In this document: positions 18,413 through 27,379 of the stretch, one piece after another
Numbering within the stretch: position 1 is the stretch's first letter
Layout of the letters: each line of letters begins with the position of its first letter
NCBI GenBank assembly: GCA_014804615.1
Contig: JAAUZL010000023.1
Location: 200,668-264,667, forward strand
Source: Lachnospiraceae bacterium
GTDB lineage: Bacteria > Bacillota > Clostridia > Lachnospirales > Lachnospiraceae
Length of the DNA: 64,000 bases
Direction of reading: 5' to 3'
Notes under the pieces: generated by a model
Seen by the model: only the letters and a program-made list of their open reading frames with translations
What the model was told of the DNA's origin: nothing
Databases searched by the model: none
Position numbers and translations under genes: made by a program

Positions 18413-18509
18413 ATAGATCATCCTTTCTTAATGCCGTTATAAATAACATATCACAGAATTAAAAATTTATCCATTCCCTTTATCATTCTTTTTTTGCTTG
18501 TTAAAAATC

Positions 18510-18522
18510 GGTACAAAATGAT
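18510..18522 (+). repeat. 13-mer shared with the integrase arm region
   Basis: GGTACAAAATGAT here is identical to 46969-46981, next to the broken integrase and tRNA-Pro. Here it lies 24 bases from an excisionase-like gene. It could be a recombinase arm site or a remnant of an end; chance cannot be excluded. Confidence 0.35.
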
Positions 18523-18546
18523 TAATCTCCAAGAATCATCTTGATT

Positions 18547-18729
18547 CTATATATCAATTATCGCACCACTGTACTTTTCTATATATCCATCCAGTTCACT
18601 CTCTTTTACCAATAACTTCTTCCCAATCGTTATCTTTGGGAAATCCCTCCTTTGAAACAGCTTATATGTATTCGTCTTTCCCAGATGTAACGCCTCTGAT
18701 ACTTCTTTCACAGTTAAAAACTTTTCCAT
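18547..18729 (-). CDS. Excisionase-type HTH_17 DNA-binding protein
   Basis: 60 residues, nearly all a MerR-like winged helix: EKFLTVKEVSEALHLGKTNTYKLFQRRDFPKITIGKKLLVKESELDGYIEKY. Such proteins are excisionases or small regulators of mobile elements. GGGGG stands upstream of the ATG. No integrase lies beside it; the nearest tyrosine recombinase is the broken one at 45.8-46.9 kb. It is probably a leftover of an integrated element together with the neighbouring toxin-antitoxin pair. Confidence 0.85.
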   Translation of the reverse strand: MEKFLTVKEVSEALHLGKTNTYKLFQRRDFPKITIGKKLLVKESELDGYIEKYSGAIIDI

Positions 18730-19422
18730 AGCCCATTCCCCCTTATCTTAGTCATCTTCCACAGCTTTACACTTATCTGATCACCCTGTTATCTCCAGCA
18801 TCCCTCTTATTACATTCCATGTTTTTCTGCATAGTCTCATCCCCCTCTCAGCAAAAACTATGGCTGCGGGAGAAAGCATAAGCATACTTTCCCCCGTCTG
18901 CCATAAAAGCAAAGGCTCTACCAAAAAAAGCCCCTATCTCAAATCCTCATTTGCACCGTATTCCAGGACGGCATGACCGCCCCTCTGCTCTCCCCCCGGT
19001 ACAGGAATATCCAAGCCGCCTGTGGTTGACAGACGCCATGATACCGACAGAAGGTGGCGGCAGTTGACGAAGCTGCCCAGGCCGTTCCCTCAGTATCCCC
19101 CTTTCACCCTGCGGTACGGGAAATCTCTGGTCCTTCCCTTCGATGGATCATGGCGGTTAAGGTGTTACCAACACCCCTTACAGACCCTCCGATTTACCGC
19201 TCGTGCCTTAGATACGATCCCTTTTACAGTATGTACAAAAAACGGCCACACCACAGGCAGTCGTCGCGTCCGTGTCTGGGCCGCTTGCCGTGCTGACAGC
19301 TCCATGCGAAGGAAGAAACTTGAATACTGATTATGAACAGAATGTCTCTGTTATTTGTCAAAGTACCCGGGCGTCCCAAGACTTCCCTGTGCCTCCGCTG
19401 TCCCAATGCTGTCTATAAAAGC
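18730..19422. other. Non-coding block, partly GC-rich, origin unknown
   Basis: Nearly 700 bases without a credible gene. At 18865-18895 GGGAGAAAG and CTTTCCCCC form a hairpin. Positions about 18960-19330 are clearly more GC-rich than the surroundings and carry short open frames on both strands without ribosome sites. It may be a structured RNA or the remnant of a mobile element. Confidence 0.4.
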
Positions 19423-19464
19423 AAAAAAACCAACAGACTTCCCGCAAGGCTATTGGTTTTCTTT
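19423..19464. terminator. Bidirectional terminator hairpin
   Basis: An imperfect long stem: AAACCAACAG...CTATTGGTTT with loop CCCGC. It is followed by TTTTCTTTT on the plus strand and by TTTTTTTGCTTTT on the minus strand. It ends the minus-strand gene whose stop is at 19480. Confidence 0.8.
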
Positions 19465-19479
19465 TCCGGCTTTATGAAA

Positions 19480-20352
19480 TTAGTTCTCTTCCGCCCGTTT
19501 TCGCGGCGGCCATTTCACATCGTAAATATCTGCTCCGTATGGAAGATCTAACTTTTTGTCTTCACTCAGGACATATTCCTTACCGCCAACTCGGAAAACG
19601 GAACCCGGTTCATAGTCTCGGAACAAAACCTCAGTTTGTGTCATAAACATTTGATAGGTGTCATCATATCTCTCCTTTAGCACCGCTGCTCCCGCATTCC
19701 CATTGGAATAAAAATATTCCTGCTTGCGATCCCCTACCTGCACGGAGAAAAACCCCTCCGTAATGCCCGCTTCATTCAAACGTCTTCTCTCCGTTTCTTC
19801 AGAGCAGTGTAATCCGATAAAAGTGTTATTTCTTGAATACAAGTTCCAAAATTGTCCGATCTGGAAACTTGTATCATCTACGATCCCCCTGTTTATATCG
19901 GAATAAGGCTGTGTCAACCCTCCATATCCACAGGTAAGGATATGCGTCTTTCCAGCTTCATCCGTAAACTGATAATATTTCCCTGTCTGAATAACGATAG
20001 CATTGTTTTCTGCAACGACCTTTTCACACCTATCCAGACTGATACTCGGAATATCCTTATTAAGATATTTGACGCCATCGAAAATGAAACCATCCGGCGT
20101 CTCTGTTCCATCAAGATATGCAAAATTGATCTTATCCAGGATCTCATCCGAAACCTTTCCGGCAGTTTTACATACAGAGGCCGTGTATAATCCTATTTCC
20201 GCTAAACGATTGTCGCTTCTGATAAATAAATCTTTCTGTCCCTTCTTGACAGTATTCTGCTTGCCGAGCAAAACATCAAGAAGGCGCTGGTTTCTGCTTA
20301 GCGTTGTCATCGGATTTGAATTTATGTTTTTCCAGTTGACCATTCCCTTCAT
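19480..20352 (-). CDS. Protein of unknown function
   Basis: 290 residues from the ATG at 20352, which has GGAAGG 8 bases upstream; the ATG at 20409 has no ribosome site. It has no signal peptide. The N-terminal part is basic (NWKNINSNPMTTLSRNQRLLDVLLGKQNTVKKGQKDLFIRS). The middle has LDGTETPDGFIFDGVKYLNKDIPSISLDRCEKV and the C-terminal half is beta-rich (GKYYQFTDEAGKTHILTCGYGG; SVFRVGGKEYVLSEDKKLDLPYG). It is 89 bases downstream of the last permease gene of the BlaI operon. I do not recognise the family. Confidence 0.6.
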   Translation of the reverse strand: MKGMVNWKNINSNPMTTLSRNQRLLDVLLGKQNTVKKGQKDLFIRSDNRLAEIGLYTASVCKTAGKVSDEILDKINFAYLDGTETPDGFIFDGVKYLNKDIPSISLDRCEKVVAENNAIVIQTGKYYQFTDEAGKTHILTCGYGGLTQPYSDINRGIVDDTSFQIGQFWNLYSRNNTFIGLHCSEETERRRLNEAGITEGFFSVQVGDRKQEYFYSNGNAGAAVLKERYDDTYQMFMTQTEVLFRDYEPGSVFRVGGKEYVLSEDKKLDLPYGADIYDVKWPPRKRAEEN

Positions 20353-20441
20353 TGCATGAGCCTTCCTTTCTTTGACTGATACACTTTTATCTATATCGAC
20401 TCGATTCATGGACTTGATGAGTCTTTGAGGTTGTACGGCTC

Positions 20442-22298
20442 CTACTCCCTACACAAAATCTCCATCGGCTCCCGTTTCAGACTCCTGTTCATCCTCATAA
20501 GCGCGATTCCCGTTCCCGCCGCCGTGATCAATAAGCTGCAGCAGACCGCGATCCCTATCCCATTCTTTAACGGCGTCTCTTCCACCACGACCTCGTTGAT
20601 ATCAACAGCCTTCCCCACACTGTAAGCGCTGTCATAATAATCCGGGGCTGCGTTTTTCACAGAGATAGACCGGGAAAAGTGCATTCCTCCTGCCGCGCCC
20701 GCCATACTGCCGATCAGGACAATCAGGATAAATCCAGACAGGATCGACCGCCTGCACTGTCCGCGCGTCATGCCGAGAGAACGCTCCACCGCCGTCCGCT
20801 TCATCTGCCTCGTGACAAACAGATAACTGTAAAAAACTAACAGAAGTCCCGTCAGTATCACTCCCGCCGCCAATAAGACCAGAGAGAAGTTTTTCATGTT
20901 GTCGATCCCGGCTTTCAGCTGTGTATACCCACGGTCATAAAAAGTAAACTCCAGATCTTTCGTCCCATACTTCTCCCAGGCCGCCAGAAATTCCTCTATA
21001 GTCCCGTTCGGAATCCGGAAAGAAGTAGTGGCATCCATCATCGGCCCGCAAGACTGCAGATTCTTTCCGCTTCGCTCTTTGATCGAATGCATCGGAACGA
21101 TCAATTCGTCCGTACCTGAACGGAAACTTAAATCCGTATCCCCCACTGTAGTATCATAGATACCCACCACCGTGTATGCAGATGTCTCGAACGGCTCCAT
21201 TGAATTTCCCTCTGCATCAATCAGAGAACCGACCGAAGCGCCGTTTTCCATATCAAAGCGCCATCCCGCCGTCCAGCGGGTATCCGTATACAGCAGCTGC
21301 ACCTGGATCTGATCGCCCAGTGAAAGGCCATTATTTTCCATGAAGCTTCTCGGCGCCAGACAAACCTTCGCCCCGTCCCTGTACTCTTCCCCGCTGATAT
21401 CTCTTCCTTCTGTAATATAGGCATCCCCATTATAAAACGGCATCAACAGACAGGTTTCATTTGTTTCTGTGACCGGCTGCATATCCCACCAGTATGTTCT
21501 GGTCTCTACAAGACTTAACAATCTCCTCCCCGCATCCGTCTCATAGAAACCGTCGGTGACCTCAAAAATTTCCGGTCCATCCCGGAAAGGATCCTCTATC
21601 ACGCTCCCGTCCAGACGGTAAAGCTGCGAGGAAAGAGACACCGGTGCATACTCAAGGCTCATCATTGGGGATTCCTTCCTGACCTCTTCCGCCCTCTCTC
21701 CATGAAAATAACCATAACAGCTTAAAAAGGCAGCATAGGTTTTATCCTGATACAGCATCTCAGGCTCTGGATTATCATGGTCACAGAACCAGAGCGTGGT
21801 TCCCTCCAGCCTGCTGTCGCCGCCAAGCACTTTCGTGATACGAATCTTCACGGATTCCTCCGGTATACAGTCCTCCAGCGGCGTAAATTCTGCAACCAGC
21901 GCTTCCGTGGCCAGTCCATTGGGATACAGGTTCCTCCAAAATTTGATGTACTGCGGTGTATAGGACCCGTAGTGAGCCCTCTGCTCCGGCCCCGCAAGAT
22001 ATGTCACACCCGGAATATCCAAATCCTCCACCGTATCATACGATGTGTACTGCGCTCTTTTGAAAATACTGTAACTCTTTTCCTCCGCGTCCCATGTCCT
22101 GATCTGTTCAAAAGATTCCGGCCGTTGGCGCACCGTCCCTATCGTTACGAACTGATCCTCATACTTCTCCATCATGCTGCTGCTCTTCTGCCAGATGCAG
22201 ACTCCAAGAGTCATCAGCAGCGCAGCCAATACATTCAGCAGAAAGAACAGCGTTGTCTTTATGGGCGTCCGGGCCATCTGTCTTAAACTGTTTTTCAT
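20442..22298 (-). CDS. ABC transporter permease, FtsX/MacB type (large, copy 2)
   Basis: 618 residues. One membrane helix at about 14-36 (TTLFFLLNVLAALLMTLGVCIW), an extracytoplasmic domain of about 420 residues, then three C-terminal helices around 475-610 including SLVLLAAGVILTGLLLVFYSYLFV and the FtsX-type ERSLGMTRGQCRRSILSGF. It closely matches the 612-residue permease at 25518-27356 in layout and motifs (MLRTPLQ/MARTPIK start; YEDQFVTIGTV/YEDDFITIGTV; FYDRGYTQLKAGI/FYDRGYSALMEGI), so the two are paralogues. It is the last ABC gene of the operon; GGAGG lies before the ATG. Confidence 0.88.
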   Translation of the reverse strand: MKNSLRQMARTPIKTTLFFLLNVLAALLMTLGVCIWQKSSSMMEKYEDQFVTIGTVRQRPESFEQIRTWDAEEKSYSIFKRAQYTSYDTVEDLDIPGVTYLAGPEQRAHYGSYTPQYIKFWRNLYPNGLATEALVAEFTPLEDCIPEESVKIRITKVLGGDSRLEGTTLWFCDHDNPEPEMLYQDKTYAAFLSCYGYFHGERAEEVRKESPMMSLEYAPVSLSSQLYRLDGSVIEDPFRDGPEIFEVTDGFYETDAGRRLLSLVETRTYWWDMQPVTETNETCLLMPFYNGDAYITEGRDISGEEYRDGAKVCLAPRSFMENNGLSLGDQIQVQLLYTDTRWTAGWRFDMENGASVGSLIDAEGNSMEPFETSAYTVVGIYDTTVGDTDLSFRSGTDELIVPMHSIKERSGKNLQSCGPMMDATTSFRIPNGTIEEFLAAWEKYGTKDLEFTFYDRGYTQLKAGIDNMKNFSLVLLAAGVILTGLLLVFYSYLFVTRQMKRTAVERSLGMTRGQCRRSILSGFILIVLIGSMAGAAGGMHFSRSISVKNAAPDYYDSAYSVGKAVDINEVVVEETPLKNGIGIAVCCSLLITAAGTGIALMRMNRSLKREPMEILCRE

Positions 22299-22320
22299 CT
22301 TTCCTCCCTATCCGGGCAGC

Positions 22321-23535
22321 TTACTGTGAAACGGCCAGAAGCCCCATCACGCTCTTCCTGCCCATACGCCAATATGCCATGATGATACCGATGCCATACG
22401 CCGCAAGCACGACCCCGTTTACCCGGATCACGACACCCGGCTCTACAAAAAACAGCATAAACGCATCTCCCAACAGATTCCCAAGCAGGACCAGAATAAA
22501 CTGTTCTCCCAGAAAAGGAACGGTCCCTTTTACGCTCCCCATCCCCTGTAAACGCAGCAAGGCGTATTCCCCCATCCTGCCGTTCCCCAGAAGATAACTT
22601 ACGATATACCCGATCGCAAAAGTCAGGACACATACGATTGGCAGGAAAGACCGCATCACTTCAATAGACTGCCGCAACTGTGTCGCCATGGTAACGAAAT
22701 TGCCGTCCCTGACTGCCAGTGTATATCCGATATACGAATCCATTGCTGTCGGATCTCTTTCCATCAGTCCTATAGACTTCATCTCTTCCTTAAAATCATT
22801 GAGCCGCATCGGGTCATCCACATAAAACGAGACCGTATCTGCAAAGAACGGGATCTCCTGCTGATGATAGATCCCACGGACAGCCTCAAATGGCAGGACC
22901 ACATCCGGGGGAACCGCATCTGTCACTCCCATAAGACTTTCCATGCTGCCCACGATCTCCAGTTCGACCAGTGCCAGCGGAAATGCCTCGAGTTTAAAAA
23001 GCTCACTGGAGGCGTTGTAATAGTACATGGTCAACTGTATCTTATCGCCGGTTTCCCAACCGTGCTTCCTCATCTCGCTCTCCTCCACAATACACACCGG
23101 CCTGTCAGACGTGAAAACGGATTCATCATACTGCTGACTGAATTGGATCTTATCAACCGACAGACCGTCTACCGTCTCCGTTCGGTTGACCCCGCAAACC
23201 TGTAGATGCGCACTTCTTTCCCACTCCGCCTGTGTAAATTTCCCTTCTCCTGCCAGCAGCCAGACCGCGCAGGACTCGTCCGCTGTCAGATCAGAGGTAA
23301 GCAGGCCATCCAGCACGTTCTCTGAGATGAACAGGCCGCTGTCCCGGCTCCCGTTCTTATTGGTGACCCGGCAGTAGACCGGGGCATTCTCCGCCAGTTC
23401 GTCAAGCTGCCTTTCATAGCTGTGCATCGTTCCAAAATACAGATTCAGAAGGACTACTAAAAGAAGGCTGATCCCTACGGTGATCAGATTTGCCGCTTTT
23501 CTTCTTTTCAGACTATATAAGATGTATGTTAACAT
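22321..23535 (-). CDS. ABC transporter permease, FtsX type (small, copy 2)
   Basis: 404 residues: an N-terminal helix (AANLITVGISLLLVVLLNLYFG), an outside domain of about 220 residues, then three C-terminal helices with IVCVLTFAIGYIVSYLLGNGRMGEYALLRLQGMG. It is a paralogue of the 409-residue permease upstream of the ATPase (both have LLNLYFG, RQLDELAENAPVYC/VQLHDLAANTPIKC, VSFYVDDPMRLNDFKEEM/VSFYVKDPLALNEFKEEM). It lies 22 bases from the large copy-2 gene, with which it probably forms a heterodimer. Confidence 0.88.
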   Translation of the reverse strand: MLTYILYSLKRRKAANLITVGISLLLVVLLNLYFGTMHSYERQLDELAENAPVYCRVTNKNGSRDSGLFISENVLDGLLTSDLTADESCAVWLLAGEGKFTQAEWERSAHLQVCGVNRTETVDGLSVDKIQFSQQYDESVFTSDRPVCIVEESEMRKHGWETGDKIQLTMYYYNASSELFKLEAFPLALVELEIVGSMESLMGVTDAVPPDVVLPFEAVRGIYHQQEIPFFADTVSFYVDDPMRLNDFKEEMKSIGLMERDPTAMDSYIGYTLAVRDGNFVTMATQLRQSIEVMRSFLPIVCVLTFAIGYIVSYLLGNGRMGEYALLRLQGMGSVKGTVPFLGEQFILVLLGNLLGDAFMLFFVEPGVVIRVNGVVLAAYGIGIIMAYWRMGRKSVMGLLAVSQ

Positions 23536-23561
23536 TTCGTCTCTCCACTTTTTATTTCCTG

Positions 23562-24239
23562 CTACTCCCGCACCACCGAGAGCGTCCCGTCCAGCATACC
23601 ATAGACCACATCCGCAGCAGCCGCCACCGTCTCATTGTGGGTGACCACGATCACCGCATAGTTATCCTCATGGGCCAGCTTGCACAGCAGTTCCACGATC
23701 ACCTTCTCATTCTGGCTGTCCAGGTTCCCCGTAGGCTCGTCTGCCAGAAGAATCTCCCCGCCGGAAGCAATGGCTCTGGCGATAGCCACCCTCTGCTGTT
23801 CCCCGCCGCTGATCATGCTGGGCATCTTCTTATAAAGAGCCTCCGGCAGATCCACCTTTTTCAGATACTCCTGTGCCCTCGCCTTCGCCTCTTTCTTCGG
23901 CACGTGCTGCAACTCCATAGGGAACATCACGTTCTCCAGCACCGTCAGCAGCGGGAACAGATGAAACGCCTGATAGATCACGGAAGCCCGGTTCAGCCGG
24001 TAAGCGTCCCGGTTCATCTTCCGCATATCCTCTCCCTCTATGTTGAGCGTCCCCTCCGTGGGCACATCCAGCCCCGCAAGGAGAGAAAGAAAGGTACTCT
24101 TTCCGCTGCCGGACTTCCCCGTGATGGCGTACACCTTCCCTCTCTCAAAAGAACAGCTTACCTCAGAGAGCGCCTTTGTCTTCTGGTACTTCGTCTGATA
24201 GATATAACTCACATTTACTGCCTCGATCATCTTTTTCAT
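23562..24239 (-). CDS. ABC transporter ATP-binding protein (MacB/LolD type)
   Basis: 225 residues with all motifs: Walker A GKSGSGKST, Q-loop YQAFHLFPLLTV, signature ISGGEQQRVAIARA, Walker B ILLADEPTGNLD and H-loop VVTHNE. It is the only ATPase in an operon with four FtsX-type permeases, so it presumably energises both pairs. The ATG at 24239 has AAAGG upstream; the longer reading up to 24404 only overlaps the end of the upstream permease gene. Confidence 0.95.
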   Translation of the reverse strand: MKKMIEAVNVSYIYQTKYQKTKALSEVSCSFERGKVYAITGKSGSGKSTFLSLLAGLDVPTEGTLNIEGEDMRKMNRDAYRLNRASVIYQAFHLFPLLTVLENVMFPMELQHVPKKEAKARAQEYLKKVDLPEALYKKMPSMISGGEQQRVAIARAIASGGEILLADEPTGNLDSQNEKVIVELLCKLAHEDNYAVIVVTHNETVAAAADVVYGMLDGTLSVVRE

Positions 24240-24253
24240 TTCTACATCCTTTC

Positions 24254-25483
24254 TCATTCCGATGTCAAAAGTTCTAACGGTTTCTCCTTTGCAAGCAGCG
24301 CAAGAGCCACCGTGGTCCCCAGCATATAGCCCCCAAAGGCCGCACCGCACACCGTCAGGATCTCCCGGATCCCCTGACTGCCCACAACCAATGCCGACAG
24401 ACACCCGATCACATTTCCGATAAGTACAAGGACAAGCTGCTCACACCAGAACGCCCACACCGCGCGGGGCGCACCCACTCCCAGCGACCTAAACAGGGCA
24501 AACTCCTTCACCCTGCCGTTTGCCAGCAAATGGCTGATCACATAGCCCACGATAAAGACCAATATCCCCATAGGCAGTAAAAACGCCGTCAGAATACGGA
24601 TCGCCGTATTCAACCGGTCCGCCATTGTGATAAAGGTGCCGTCCTGCACATAGAGGGCGGTTCCCTTGTAGGAAAACCTGACGTTGTCCCCCTTATAGAT
24701 CTCCATAAGGCCAAGCTCTCCAATCTGCCCCATCTCTTCCTTAAATTCGTTGAGGGCAAGAGGATCTTTTACATAAAAGGAGACCGCGTCAGCCGTAAAA
24801 TCCACCTGATTCTCCTCCACCAGATCCCATGCCGTCCGAAAGGGCAGCAGAACATCGGGATATTCGTAAGATGCCGCCGGATCAGAATCATCGATCTGCC
24901 CCACAACTTTAACCGTTACAGGGGGCAGTTCACCACACCAGAGCTCATCTTTCTCATTATAATAAAAATAGTACACAGTGAGCAGAAACTCCTCTCCGCA
25001 GACATATCCCTGCTTATCCATCTCAGTTTTTCTCATGACACACACGCGCTCACTCCCGGTAAATACGGTTTCATCCCATCCATCCAGATACTGTATCCCC
25101 ATGTCCTCAGGCAGGACGCTGCTGTCGCTCTTATTGACCGCGCTTACAACCAGATTCAGATGCTCCTTCCAATCTTCGATGGCAAACTCACCATAGCCCG
25201 CCTTCATCTGTACGGAACAGTCCAGATCCCTTACCTGCTCTGCCGCCTGCAGTCCGCGCAGGATATCACTGCTCACAGCAATGCCTAACTCCCGTGTCCC
25301 GTCCGGATTCGTGATCGTACACTTGATGGGCGTGTTCGCCGCCAAATCGTGAAGCTGGACCTGATAGCTGCCGATAAGCCCAAAATACAGATTTAACAGA
25401 ACAGCCAGCACGCAGTTTACAAGAATCACCAGTATGCTTCTGCTCTTTTGACGCTGAATACTCTTTTGAATATAGTAGTACAT
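24254..25483 (-). CDS. ABC transporter permease, FtsX type (small, copy 1)
   Basis: 409 residues, same plan as copy 2: helix at about 16-38 (ILVILVNCVLAVLLNLYFG), an outside domain, and C-terminal helices with IRILTAFLLPMGILVFIVGYVISHLLANGRVKEFALFRSLGVG. AGGAGG lies before the ATG. It sits 14 bases before the ATPase gene and 34 bases after the large copy-1 gene. Confidence 0.88.
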   Translation of the reverse strand: MYYYIQKSIQRQKSRSILVILVNCVLAVLLNLYFGLIGSYQVQLHDLAANTPIKCTITNPDGTRELGIAVSSDILRGLQAAEQVRDLDCSVQMKAGYGEFAIEDWKEHLNLVVSAVNKSDSSVLPEDMGIQYLDGWDETVFTGSERVCVMRKTEMDKQGYVCGEEFLLTVYYFYYNEKDELWCGELPPVTVKVVGQIDDSDPAASYEYPDVLLPFRTAWDLVEENQVDFTADAVSFYVKDPLALNEFKEEMGQIGELGLMEIYKGDNVRFSYKGTALYVQDGTFITMADRLNTAIRILTAFLLPMGILVFIVGYVISHLLANGRVKEFALFRSLGVGAPRAVWAFWCEQLVLVLIGNVIGCLSALVVGSQGIREILTVCGAAFGGYMLGTTVALALLAKEKPLELLTSE

Positions 25484-25517
25484 TGTCTCCTCCTTTTCGC
25501 AGACACATTTACGGCAT

Positions 25518-27356
25518 TTATACTTTTTCCTGAGATTCCAGCAGATAAAGAGGCTCTCCTTTCAAAAGGCTGTGTACCGTAACACTTGAAATACTCATAC
25601 ACAGCACAAGCACCAGAACGCCCATCCCGCAGGAAACCGCAAGATCCCCCTGGGCCTGTCCGGATAAGTCGATCTCTGTCTGCGCCGAAAGTCCGAGGTT
25701 GCTGTATTTTCGGTTAAAACCATCCTGTCCTATATCCTCGACTTTTACCTGCTCCGAAACCGCCATACCCACCGCCACGCCGGGAACCGTTCCCAGGATC
25801 AAAAGGATCAGGATACCCGCCAGACAGATATTGCGGCACCGCTTCCCCGTCATCCCCAGCAGCCGCTCGATGGAAAGCCGCCTCTTTTGCTTCGTGATAT
25901 AAATATGAGAGATCTGCAAGGTCAATATCACCGCTGCGATCGATCCCATGATCAGCAAAGCGGCCGACATATTTTTCAGATTTTGTATCCCCTCCATCAA
26001 CGCAGAATACCCTCTGTCGTAAAAAGTATAGATCAGGTTATCCACACCGTTCTTTGCACTGGCTTCTATGAAATCTGCGATGGTTCCATTTTCGATCTGA
26101 AACGAGGTGTTTTCATCCGACATGGCTCCGAAATCCGCAATATTCTCCAATCTATTCTGCACGGATGCAAGCGGTACGATCAACTCCTCTCTCCCGATCC
26201 CTTTTACAGATGGCGTATAATCATAGAGACCGACTATGGTGTACGCATTTTCCTCAAAGGGCGAGAGCAGTTTCCCGTCAGGTCCCAATAACGAGATGCT
26301 AAAGCCTCCTCCTCCTGTAATCTGAAAGTTATAATCCACCCAATCCGCCCTACCTGTATAATAGAGGCGTGTCATGACCTGGTCTCCCACCGACAGTCTG
26401 TTGTTCTCCGCAAATTCTTTGGGCGCCAGACACACAGGGCTTCCCTGTGCGTACTCTTCCGCTGTGGGATACCGCCCCTCATATACCCATGCGTTCTCCT
26501 CATAGAAGGGCATCAAAAGATTCGTGCTGTTCGTTCCCACCACAGGCTGGGTATCGTTGTATACTGCCCCAATGTTCGAGATTGCCAGCAGGCGTTTCCC
26601 TTCATCCGTCTCATAAAATCCTTCCGTCACTTCATAGATACTCTGCATCTTAAGCGTATCTTCTATTCTCTTTCCCTCCGGCGTATACAATATGGGCATG
26701 ACACTATCCGGAACATATTCCGAGTCTATAATCAGATCTCCGCTCTCTTCCAATCGACTTCCGTGCGGCCAAAGCAACTGGCGAATCTTTGCCACATAAG
26801 TTTTGTCGGCCTTTAACTCGTCCGGATACCGGTTATTATGATCGCAGAACCACACCACAGAACCTTCCAACATTTTGGCATCACCCAAAATCTTCGTGAT
26901 CTTGATCTTTACGGACTCATTCGGGATACAGTCTTCCAAAGGGGAAAACTCCGCCACGATTATAAAATCGTCATTAGAATCCATCCGCAGATCACTATCA
27001 TGTACATACTCAGGAGTATAGGAGCCCCAATAGACCCTTTTCTCCGGTTCCATAAGATACGTTATTTCCGGGAACGCCAGATCCTCCTCCGTGGCATACC
27101 GATTATAGACAGAACTTTTGTATATCTGGTAATCCCCTTTCTCCGCATCCCACTCTGTACGTTCCCGTATGGTGTCAGGCTTCTGACTGACCGTTCCGAT
27201 CGTAATAAAATCATCCTCATAAGCCTTCGAGATCCGGTCGCTGGTAACCCAGAGATTGCCGCCCACCACAAGCATCACCGTCACGATCATAACTAACACA
27301 ATTATTAGTAAAAGCTGCAGCGGCGTTCTTAACATCTGTTTTACATGATTTTTCAT
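25518..27356 (-). CDS. ABC transporter permease, FtsX/MacB type (large, copy 1)
   Basis: 612 residues: helix at about 13-36 (LLLIIVLVMIVTVMLVVGGNLW), a long outside domain, then helices near 470-600 with ERLLGMTGKRCRNICLAGILILLILG. First ABC gene after BlaR1 (23-base gap, GAGGGG site). Homologous to the 618-residue permease at the other end of the operon. In such systems the large outside domain usually senses or handles cell-envelope peptides or lipids; the substrate here is unknown. Confidence 0.88.
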   Translation of the reverse strand: MKNHVKQMLRTPLQLLLIIVLVMIVTVMLVVGGNLWVTSDRISKAYEDDFITIGTVSQKPDTIRERTEWDAEKGDYQIYKSSVYNRYATEEDLAFPEITYLMEPEKRVYWGSYTPEYVHDSDLRMDSNDDFIIVAEFSPLEDCIPNESVKIKITKILGDAKMLEGSVVWFCDHNNRYPDELKADKTYVAKIRQLLWPHGSRLEESGDLIIDSEYVPDSVMPILYTPEGKRIEDTLKMQSIYEVTEGFYETDEGKRLLAISNIGAVYNDTQPVVGTNSTNLLMPFYEENAWVYEGRYPTAEEYAQGSPVCLAPKEFAENNRLSVGDQVMTRLYYTGRADWVDYNFQITGGGGFSISLLGPDGKLLSPFEENAYTIVGLYDYTPSVKGIGREELIVPLASVQNRLENIADFGAMSDENTSFQIENGTIADFIEASAKNGVDNLIYTFYDRGYSALMEGIQNLKNMSAALLIMGSIAAVILTLQISHIYITKQKRRLSIERLLGMTGKRCRNICLAGILILLILGTVPGVAVGMAVSEQVKVEDIGQDGFNRKYSNLGLSAQTEIDLSGQAQGDLAVSCGMGVLVLVLCMSISSVTVHSLLKGEPLYLLESQEKV

Positions 27357-27379
27357 CAGAAATTACCCCTCTCTCACCA

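Noticed and set aside
19022-19330. A 102-codon plus-strand open frame in the GC-rich block
   Set aside because: No ribosome site, Arg/Pro/Thr-rich translation typical of GC-rich non-coding DNA, and no recognisable domain.
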